DNA of 64,000 nucleotides from Rhizobium sp. FY34. GTDB taxonomy: Bacteria; Pseudomonadota; Alphaproteobacteria; Rhizobiales; Rhizobiaceae. Where the stretch lies: the NCBI RefSeq assembly GCF_005222845.1, contig NZ_STFZ01000011.1, forward strand, positions 213,996 to 277,995. The letters run 5' to 3'. Of this stretch, positions 26,195-33,307 are shown piece by piece. Both the position numbers and the translations under genes were made by a program. The notes under the pieces were generated by a model. That model was not told the origin of the DNA and did no database searches. It was given only the letters and a program-made list of their open reading frames with translations. The stretch's first letter is position 1. Each line of letters begins with the position of its first letter.

Positions 26195-28225
26195 ATGACC
26201 GAAACCGATCCCCTTGTATTGTTCATGCCCTCCGGCAAGAGAGGCCGCTTTCCCGTGGGCACGACAGTGCTGGATGCCGCGCGCCAGCTCGGCGTCTATG
26301 TCGAAAGTGTCTGCGGCGGACGCGCCACCTGCGGCCGTTGCCAGATCGAGGTGCAGGAGGGCCACTTCGCCAAGCATGGCATCACCTCGGCAGAGGAGCA
26401 CATCTCGCCGCTTGGGGCCAAGGAGCGGCGCTATGCAGAGGTTAGAACCCTGCCGGCGGGTCGCAGGCTTTCCTGTTCCGCCACCATCAAAGGCGATCTC
26501 GTTGTCGACGTGCCACCCGATACGGTGGTCAATGCGCAGGTGATCCGTAAGGCAACCAGCGACCGGCTGATCGAGCGCAACCCGGCCATCCAGCTCTGCT
26601 ATGTCGAAGTGGACGAGCCGGACATGCACAAGCCGCTCGGCGATCTCGACCGGCTGAACGTGATGCTGGAACGCGACTGGGGATTTCGCGATCTCCTGGT
26701 CGCCTCACATCTCCTGCCGAAGGTGCAGGGCATCCTGCGCAAGGGAAACTGGGCGGTGACGGCTGCCATCCACCGCGATGTCGAGACGGATCGCCCGCAT
26801 CTCGTGGCGCTCTGGCCCGGCCTGCACAACGAAGCCTATGGCATTGCCTGCGATATCGGCTCGACGACCATTGCGCTGCATCTGGTTTCGCTACTGTCGG
26901 GCCGAGTAATTGCCTCTTCCGGCAGTGCCAATCCGCAGATCCGCTTCGGCGAAGACCTGATGAGCCGCGTCTCCTATGTGATGATGAACCCGGACGGTCG
27001 CGAAGCGATGACGCGCGCCGTGCGCCAGGCGATCAACGAGCTGATCGAGAAGGCCTGCATTGAGGGCGGCATTGATCGGCAATCGATCCTCAACGCGACC
27101 TTCGTCGCCAATCCCATCATGCATCACCTGTTTCTCGGCATCGACCCGACAGAGCTTGGCCAGGCGCCCTTTGCGCTCGCCGTCTCCGGCGCTCTCGACA
27201 TCTGGGCGCGTGACGTCGATCTTAGCCTCAATCCCGGCGCCCGCGTCTATATGCTGCCCTGTATTGCCGGCCATGTCGGGGCCGATGCCGCGGCCGCCAC
27301 GCTTGCCGAAGGGCCGCATCGTCAGGACCGGATGATGCTGCTTGTCGATGTCGGCACCAATGCGGAAATCGTGCTGGGCAATAGACACCGGATGGTCGCG
27401 GCATCCTCGCCCACCGGCCCGGCCTTTGAAGGCGCCGAAATTTCCGGCGGCCAGCGCGCTGCCCCCGGCGCCATCGAGCGGGTGCGCATTGACCCGGCAA
27501 CGCTTGAGCCGCGCTTTCGCGTCATCGGCGTGGAACCCTGGTCAGACGAGGAAGGCTTTGCTGAAGCGTCTGAGACAACCGGCGTGACCGGCATTTGCGG
27601 CTCGGCGATCATCGAAGTGGTGGCGGAAATGTATCTAACCGGCATCATCACCGAAGATGGCGTGGTCGATGGCACGATGGCCGCCAGAAGCCCGCGCATC
27701 CTCGAGACCGGCCGGACGTTTTCCTACCTGCTGCATCAGGGCGCGCAGACCATCACCGTCACCCAGAACGACGTGCGGGCGATCCAGCTTGCCAAGGCGG
27801 CCCTTTATGCCGGCATCAAGCTGCTGATGGAAAAGCTTGGTGTGGATAGTGTCGATACCATCCGCTTTGCCGGCGCCTTCGGTTCCTTCATCGATCCGAA
27901 ATATGCGATGGTTCTCGGCCTCATTCCCGATTGCGACCTCGCAGAAGTCAAGGCCGTCGGCAATGCCGCCGGCACCGGCGCGCTGATGGCGCTGCTCAAC
28001 CGCAACCACCGCCGCGAGGTGGAGGAGACGGTGCGCACAATCGAAAAGATCGAGACGGCGCTGGAGCCGAGGTTCCAGGAACTGTTCGTCAATGCCATGG
28101 CGCTGCCAAACAAGGTGGATGGTTTTCCCAATCTCGCCGCAGCCGTGACCCTGCCGGAGCGTCGCGGCGGCGGTAGTGACACAGGCGACGGGGGTGGCCG
28201 GCGCCGGCGCCGCAATCGCGAGTGA
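26195..28225 (+). CDS. corrinoid reductive activator (RACE, DUF4445)
   Basis: A 676-residue ATP-dependent reactivator of corrinoid proteins. The N-terminal [2Fe-2S] ferredoxin domain has CGGRATCGRC plus a further Cys near residue 93. An ASKHA-type domain follows (CDIGSTTIALHL, VDVGTNAEIVLGN, FAGAFGSFID). Such proteins reduce cob(II)alamin formed by accidental oxidation back to cob(I)alamin. The last 25 residues are Gly/Arg-rich (GGGRRRRRNRE). It would keep the island's corrinoid carrier active, a pressing need in an aerobe. Confidence 0.93.
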   Translation: MTETDPLVLFMPSGKRGRFPVGTTVLDAARQLGVYVESVCGGRATCGRCQIEVQEGHFAKHGITSAEEHISPLGAKERRYAEVRTLPAGRRLSCSATIKGDLVVDVPPDTVVNAQVIRKATSDRLIERNPAIQLCYVEVDEPDMHKPLGDLDRLNVMLERDWGFRDLLVASHLLPKVQGILRKGNWAVTAAIHRDVETDRPHLVALWPGLHNEAYGIACDIGSTTIALHLVSLLSGRVIASSGSANPQIRFGEDLMSRVSYVMMNPDGREAMTRAVRQAINELIEKACIEGGIDRQSILNATFVANPIMHHLFLGIDPTELGQAPFALAVSGALDIWARDVDLSLNPGARVYMLPCIAGHVGADAAAATLAEGPHRQDRMMLLVDVGTNAEIVLGNRHRMVAASSPTGPAFEGAEISGGQRAAPGAIERVRIDPATLEPRFRVIGVEPWSDEEGFAEASETTGVTGICGSAIIEVVAEMYLTGIITEDGVVDGTMAARSPRILETGRTFSYLLHQGAQTITVTQNDVRAIQLAKAALYAGIKLLMEKLGVDSVDTIRFAGAFGSFIDPKYAMVLGLIPDCDLAEVKAVGNAAGTGALMALLNRNHRREVEETVRTIEKIETALEPRFQELFVNAMALPNKVDGFPNLAAAVTLPERRGGGSDTGDGGGRRRRRNRE

Positions 28226-28252
28226 CCCGTTTACGCGGCTTGATCGACAAGG

Positions 28253-29164
28253 TCAGGCAGCGACGCGCTGCATCTCCAGATAGGATTCGCGGATGCTTTC
28301 GGCCACCGCCTTGGCGGGAATAGAGAGTTGCGAGGCCGACAATAGCCGGACATCGAAGGTCATCAGTTCCGGCAGGCCCTCCTTCTGTCCCAGCAGCACC
28401 ATGTCATCGGTGATGTAAGAGCGCGGGAACGGCGCAATCGCCAGATCCGAGACGACAGCGGCACGCTGCGCCATGGTATTGGCGCTGAGATAGGCGATGC
28501 GATAGGGCCGCTTCATCTGTTCCAGACCATCGACAGCCACTTGGCGCCAGATGCAGCCATCCTCCCAGATGGAAATCGGCAACGGGTCGCGCAGATGCGC
28601 ACTCCCGCACTTGGCACCGGCCCAGACCAGCTTGTCGCGATAGACGACCTCGCCGGGAGCAAGATCGCTGCGGGCGGAATAGTTGACAAGCGCCAGATCG
28701 AGCCGCTGTTCGTCCATGCGTCGGCGCAGCTTCATACTCATATCCACCGTCACATCCACCATGATGCCCGGAAACTTGCCGGCGAAATCCTTGAGAATGC
28801 TGGGTAGAAGGCGCTCGGCAATATCATCGGCAGCCCCCACCCGCACCACACCCGACAATTCCGGCATGATGAAACGCGACACCGCCTCATTCGACAGCGC
28901 GATCATCCGCCGTGCATAGGTGAGCAGCATTTCACCATGCGGCGTGAGAGACACCGAGCGCGCATCGCGCAGGAACAGTGTCGTGCGCAGCTGTTCTTCC
29001 AGCTTCTTGATCTGCATGGAGACAGCCGAGGGCGTGCGCAGAACAGCTTCCGCCGCCGTAGAAAAATTGCCGGTATCGGCAATCGCCACAAAGGTGCGTA
29101 GCACGTCATTGTCGAGCAGCGGCAGCGAGGAGCGGAATGGTCCGGGATGAAAGGGCGCGTTCAT
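28253..29164 (-). CDS. LysR-family transcriptional regulator
   Basis: A LysR-type regulator of 303 residues. The N-terminal winged helix is typical (VLRTFVAIADTGNFSTAAEAV, then SAVSMQIKKLEEQL), followed by a periplasmic-binding-fold effector domain. ATG 29164 is used; the in-frame TTG at 29179 adds five residues. It ends 28 bp from the activator gene on the opposite strand and is divergent from a DUF1127-like gene. A palindrome in that divergent gap may be its operator. The effector is unknown; linkage to the betaine island is positional only. Confidence 0.88.
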   Translation of the reverse strand: MNAPFHPGPFRSSLPLLDNDVLRTFVAIADTGNFSTAAEAVLRTPSAVSMQIKKLEEQLRTTLFLRDARSVSLTPHGEMLLTYARRMIALSNEAVSRFIMPELSGVVRVGAADDIAERLLPSILKDFAGKFPGIMVDVTVDMSMKLRRRMDEQRLDLALVNYSARSDLAPGEVVYRDKLVWAGAKCGSAHLRDPLPISIWEDGCIWRQVAVDGLEQMKRPYRIAYLSANTMAQRAAVVSDLAIAPFPRSYITDDMVLLGQKEGLPELMTFDVRLLSASQLSIPAKAVAESIRESYLEMQRVAA

Positions 29165-29213
29165 GCTCTCAACCTTCAATTAAACTGAACATAAAGACCA
29201 TATCATTGCGTTT

Positions 29214-29228
29214 GATTGATCGTCAATC
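29214..29228. promoter_or_regulatory. GATTGA-TCG-TCAATC palindrome, candidate LysR operator
   Basis: A perfect 6-bp inverted repeat with a 3-bp centre lies 50 bp upstream of the LysR start, in the divergent gap. The T-N11-A character fits LysR sites. No binding is shown. Confidence 0.35.
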
Positions 29229-29366
29229 CGCATGCATGGTTCTCTCCATCAGCAAACGAACATCACGAAATATCATCACAGATATTCAGCGTATTCGATT
29301 GATTGATGAATGACAGCGGCGCACATCTGCGCAGTCAGAAACCGAAGCAAGCAAAGGAACATCGCA

Positions 29367-29591
29367 ATGACAATGATCATCGACCACAGGCCCACCTCTC
29401 GAAAGCTTACCCTCGGCCCCGCTTTACAGGGAATGCAGACCGCGCTCACCTATCTGGGCAACCGCCTGGCGCAGGCCCGAATGGCCCATCTCCGCCGCCG
29501 CACGGCATGGCAGATGGAAGCCCTGTCTTTTGATCTGCGCAAGGATCTCGGCTGGCCTGCCGACGACGCCAACAGCCGGGGTTCGCGCTGA
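29367..29591 (+). CDS. small DUF1127-like protein
   Basis: A 74-residue basic protein from ATG 29367 (AAAGGA 8 nt upstream). The C-terminal half, RMAHLRRRTAWQMEALSFDLRKDLGW split around RRR, fits the DUF1127 helix pattern in which an aromatic/basic helix precedes a short L-x-D-L/I-G motif. Such proteins in Agrobacterium and Rhizobium affect RNA turnover and phosphate or one-carbon-related phenotypes. The match is weaker than for the two DUF1127 genes near 49.3-49.8 kb. Confidence 0.6.
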   Translation: MTMIIDHRPTSRKLTLGPALQGMQTALTYLGNRLAQARMAHLRRRTAWQMEALSFDLRKDLGWPADDANSRGSR

Positions 29592-29860
29592 ATGCCAAAT
29601 TGCGACATCCCCTCGTCATCCGTGTCCTGCCCCAACAGACACGGGTGGCGAATTTTTGCTGGTTCTACTAAAGCTTAAGCCGAAGCGGCGCTTTGCGTGC
29701 AGATGATCAGAAAAGCGGCACAGCATGTCGCAAAGAATCCACCGACCTGACAATCTATTGTTGTTCACGACGCAAATCCCGATCTTGATGTCGTATATGA
29801 GACATTGAACGACCATAGTTTCACGCGAGGAATGGCAAGCCGCCACGGAGCCCCTCGCCG

Positions 29861-30880
29861 ATGAACAAGACCCAGGTCAAGAAGCGCACGCTCGTCTTCT
29901 TCCTCGTGCCCCATTTTACCATGTTGCCCTTTGCGGCAGCGGTCGAAACCCTGCGCATCGCCAATCGCATGCTCGGCTATCCAGCCTATGACTGGCGTCT
30001 CACCTCGGTCGATGGCCAGAAAGTCTATTCCTCAAGCGGCATCGGGCTTGAGGTGAATTCCTCGCTGGCCGAGGAACGCCGGGCACTCGGCGGCGAGCAC
30101 CGCCCCAGCATGGTGCTGATCTGTTCGGGCATCTATGTGGAGGAATTCAACAACAAATCGGTGAATGCCTTTCTGCGCGAGACCTATAATCGCGGCGTCG
30201 CCGTCGGCAGCCTCTGTACGGGCGCCCATATCCTGGCCCAGGCGGGCCTGCTGAACGGCAAACGCTGCGCCATTCACTGGGAGAACCTGCCGGGCTTTGC
30301 CGAAGCCTTTCCGCAGGCGGAAGTCTATGCAGATCTCTACGAAGTCGACAGCAACCTCTATACCTGCGCCGGCGGCACGGCCTCGCTCGACATGATGCTG
30401 AACCTGATCGGTCAGGATTTTGGCGAGGCGCTGGTCAACCGCGTCTGCGAACAGCAGTTGACCGACCGGGTGCGCAGCCCGCATGATCGCCAGCGCCTGC
30501 CTTTGCGCGCCCGTCTCGGCGTTCAGAATGGCAAGGTTCTGCAGATCATCGAACTGATGGAAAGCCATCTGGCCGAGCCTTTGTCGCTCGTGGAAATCGC
30601 CGATGACGCCGGTCTGTCACGCCGGCAGATCGAACGGCTGTTTCGCCAGGAAATGGGACGGTCGCCGGCCCGCTACTATCTGGAGATCAGGCTTGACCGT
30701 GCCCGTCACCTGTTGGTGCAATCCTCCATGCCGGTGGTCGAGGTGGCGGTTGCCTGCGGCTTCGTGTCCGCCTCGCACTTCTCCAAGTGTTATCGCGAGG
30801 TCTACAATCGCTCACCGCAGCAGGAACGGGCCGAGCGCAAGCTCACGGTCTCCACCGCACGCACTGGCGTCGTGGTATAG
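29861..30880 (+). CDS. GlxA/GbdR-type AraC-family regulator
   Basis: A 339-residue transcription factor with an N-terminal DJ-1/PfpI-like domain (FFLVPHFTMLPFAAAVETLRIAN) and a C-terminal AraC helix-turn-helix pair (ADDAGLSRRQIERLFRQ and VACGFVSASHFSKCYR). GbdR and CdhR, regulators of betaine and carnitine catabolism in Pseudomonas, have this architecture. With the betaine transporter, bmt, MttB set and dmgdh nearby, it is the best candidate regulator of the island. The DJ-1 domain contains LCTGAHILA at the nucleophile-elbow position; these regulators bind ligands rather than catalyse. Confidence 0.88.
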   Translation: MNKTQVKKRTLVFFLVPHFTMLPFAAAVETLRIANRMLGYPAYDWRLTSVDGQKVYSSSGIGLEVNSSLAEERRALGGEHRPSMVLICSGIYVEEFNNKSVNAFLRETYNRGVAVGSLCTGAHILAQAGLLNGKRCAIHWENLPGFAEAFPQAEVYADLYEVDSNLYTCAGGTASLDMMLNLIGQDFGEALVNRVCEQQLTDRVRSPHDRQRLPLRARLGVQNGKVLQIIELMESHLAEPLSLVEIADDAGLSRRQIERLFRQEMGRSPARYYLEIRLDRARHLLVQSSMPVVEVAVACGFVSASHFSKCYREVYNRSPQQERAERKLTVSTARTGVVV

Positions 30881-30888
30881 TCCGATAT

Positions 30889-32286
30889 TCAGGCCGTGAG
30901 ATAAAGAACGTCGCCGGTCGCACTGGCATCAAAAACCGGCGACTGGCGCAAGGGGGCTGATGCCGCCTCGCCCAGAACGCTCATCCAGTGGTCAGAAAAC
31001 ACCCGGTCACGACCGCCCTGCTTGGCCATATAGAGAAACTGGTCGGCAGCGTTCAGATAGTTGTCAAAGGTCTCTCGCGCCTGCACCTCCGCCACCCCGA
31101 TCGACACGGTAACGGAAATATCCTTGTCGCCCGCCACGAAGTGGATCTTGGCCATTTCCTGGCGCAACCGCTCGCAGAAGATCGAGGCGCGCGCGCCATC
31201 CATCTGGGTCAGAAGAAGACCGAACTCCTCGCCCCCGAGGCGACAGAGCAGATGCCCCTCGCCCTGCAGCAGATGCGCAAGTCGGGCCGCCAGACCAATC
31301 ATCACCGTATCGCCCATATCGTGACCATAGGTCTCGTTCACTCGGCGAAAATGGTCAATGTCGATGATGGCAACAGTGCTGGCCATGCCTGTGTCGAGAC
31401 CCTTCTCGATCAGTTCCGGGCCTTTCAGGTAAAAGTGCCGTCGATTGTAGAGACCGGTCAGCGAATCGCTCGCGGCTGCCTGCCGCAATTGCTTGATCTG
31501 GGTCAGCGTATCGATGCTGTGCGCCACGCGGCACTGCACCTCTTCCGGCAAGAGCGGCTGATAGACCACGTCGCTGGCACCCGCCTTCAGGAAGCCGACG
31601 GACAAGAAGCGGTCGTCCGTTGCCAGCACTCCGATGATGCGCAGGCGATCCGGCCCATATTTGCGGCGGATGCGGCGGACCAGTTGCAGGCCGTCCATAT
31701 CCGGCAGGTTCTGCTTGGTCACCACCAGTTCGACATCCGGATGGCGCTCGACAAGGATCAGCGCATCGGCACCGGAGACAGCCTGCTCGACGACCAGCAA
31801 TTGCGCGCCAAGCATGGCGACAAGCCGCCCGCGGGTCTCTTCGTCGTCATCGACGACCAGAACGCGGATATCCCGGTTGGCCAGCGCCCGGCGCACCGAT
31901 TCGACAATCGTATCGCAGGCGCGCTCATTGTCCTTGACAACATAATCCACGACCCGCCGGTCGAGTATGCGTTCGCGCACGGACAGATCGAAGCTGCCGG
32001 TAAAGACAACCACCGGAATTCCATGCGCCACCACCAGATCCAGCACCTCGCCGTAGGGCGAACCGGGAAGATTAAGATCAACGACCGCAATCGGATAGTT
32101 TTCGCGCCGCTCCGCCAAGGTCTTTTCCAAGGCCGGCATGCTGGCGCAATGCACCACATTGCGCCCGAGTTCCTCACGGAAACGATAGGAGAGGATGGAT
32201 GCGAATGTCCGCGAATCCTCGATGAGGAGGACAGGTCCATCATGTCGATCGCGTTTCAACGCGACGTCTTGCTGGACATAGGGCAT
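30889..32286 (-). CDS. two-receiver diguanylate cyclase (PleD-like)
   Basis: A 465-residue REC-REC-GGDEF protein. REC1 keeps the acidic pair (LLIEDS) and the phospho-acceptor Asp (VVDLNLPG). REC2 keeps its acid cluster (VVDDDEE) but has Lys at the acceptor position (VVTKQNLPDMDG). The GGDEF domain has an intact RLGGEEFG active site but no RxxD inhibitory site upstream, so feedback by c-di-GMP at that site is unlikely. GGAAAG precedes ATG 32286. It lies 18 nt after the REC-REC gene and was probably derived from the same ancestor. Confidence 0.93.
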   Translation of the reverse strand: MPYVQQDVALKRDRHDGPVLLIEDSRTFASILSYRFREELGRNVVHCASMPALEKTLAERRENYPIAVVDLNLPGSPYGEVLDLVVAHGIPVVVFTGSFDLSVRERILDRRVVDYVVKDNERACDTIVESVRRALANRDIRVLVVDDDEETRGRLVAMLGAQLLVVEQAVSGADALILVERHPDVELVVTKQNLPDMDGLQLVRRIRRKYGPDRLRIIGVLATDDRFLSVGFLKAGASDVVYQPLLPEEVQCRVAHSIDTLTQIKQLRQAAASDSLTGLYNRRHFYLKGPELIEKGLDTGMASTVAIIDIDHFRRVNETYGHDMGDTVMIGLAARLAHLLQGEGHLLCRLGGEEFGLLLTQMDGARASIFCERLRQEMAKIHFVAGDKDISVTVSIGVAEVQARETFDNYLNAADQFLYMAKQGGRDRVFSDHWMSVLGEAASAPLRQSPVFDASATGDVLYLTA

Positions 32287-32304
32287 TCGCTTTCCTTTGC
32301 GGAC

Positions 32305-33162
32305 TTAAGCCGAGACAGCCGTCTTGACAGCGGCATCGCGGCGCTGCGCCGCCTGGTTCGACCTAATCTGCACCAGGGTATCGAGGTTCTGGTTAACGCG
32401 GCAATAGAACTCTTCATCGATGAAGGGTCGCAGCATGAAATCATTGCCGCCTGCTTTCAGGAAGCGCGCAGACAAGAGCCGGTCGGTGGAAGAGGAGACG
32501 CCGATGACGCGAAGCTCGTGCGAGCCGCGCACCGAGCGAATGCGGCGCGTCAATTCAAAGCCGTCGATGTCGGGCATGTTGTAGTCGGTAACGACGAGAC
32601 CGATATCGGCATTCTTCTTCAGAAGATCGATGGCCTTTGCACCATTTTCGGCAACGCTCACACGGAAATTGTAGCGCTTCAGACGGGTGGACAGAAGCGC
32701 ACGCGCCGTCGGGCTGTCATCGACGATGAGCACATGGTGGCGATGGTTGGTCAGAAAGCGGCAGACCGATTCCACCAGCATTTCCACGGCAAACACATTG
32801 TCCTTCAGGATATAGTCGACGATGTCCTTAGCCAGAAGCTTTTCGCGGGTATGTTCCTGGAACGTACCAGTAAACACGATCGTCGGGATATTGAGATCGA
32901 CCAGATATTCCAGCGCCTCGCCGTTTTCGGCACCCGGAAGATTGATATTGGAAATCGCCAGCGTCACCGGATCGTCGGACAACTCATTGGCCATCATCAG
33001 ATCTTCATAGGTGCGGCAGATCTCAACATCGATATCGAATATTTCCTTCAGCCTCTGACGAATCATCGATGTGAATACGTTCGAATCTTCGGCAAGAATG
33101 ATCCGGACATCCGGAAACTGCTCACCAGAATACTGCATCCCGGAAATACCCAGATAAGTCAT
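32305..33162 (-). CDS. tandem-receiver response regulator without output domain
   Basis: A 285-residue protein made of two receiver domains only. REC1 has Asn instead of the acceptor Asp (LAISNINLPG), while REC2 is intact (VVTDYNMPDIDG with IVDDSPTAR). This is the mirror image of the neighbouring PleD-like protein, whose REC1 is intact and REC2 is not. ATG 33162 with AAGG 8 nt upstream is used; the track-length frame would begin at TTG. It likely regulates the adjacent cyclase by heterodimerisation or as a phosphate sink (inference). Confidence 0.9.
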   Translation of the reverse strand: MTYLGISGMQYSGEQFPDVRIILAEDSNVFTSMIRQRLKEIFDIDVEICRTYEDLMMANELSDDPVTLAISNINLPGAENGEALEYLVDLNIPTIVFTGTFQEHTREKLLAKDIVDYILKDNVFAVEMLVESVCRFLTNHRHHVLIVDDSPTARALLSTRLKRYNFRVSVAENGAKAIDLLKKNADIGLVVTDYNMPDIDGFELTRRIRSVRGSHELRVIGVSSSTDRLLSARFLKAGGNDFMLRPFIDEEFYCRVNQNLDTLVQIRSNQAAQRRDAAVKTAVSA

Positions 33163-33253
33163 AGCCAACCTTCTACTCTTGCGGATAGCCCTTTATAAAC
33201 ATCGGCAATTGCTGAAACATTAAGTCTGCGAAAGACTTGTTCCAGAATACAAT

Positions 33254-33281
33254 AAAAAAGGCGGCCCATGGCGGCCGCCTT
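33254..33281 (-). terminator. intrinsic terminator of the dimethylglycine dehydrogenase gene
   Basis: A 9-bp stem (AAGGCGGCC with GGCCGCCTT) and 6-nt loop are followed on the minus strand by TTTTTT. It begins about 27 bp after the stop codon. Confidence 0.85.
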
Positions 33282-33307
33282 CTCAATATGGTCAATCAAT
33301 TCCTAGC

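Noticed and set aside
30988..33198. 736-codon plus-strand frame opposite the receiver genes
   Set aside because: Spans two genuine minus-strand genes and their spacer and shows no recognisable motif.
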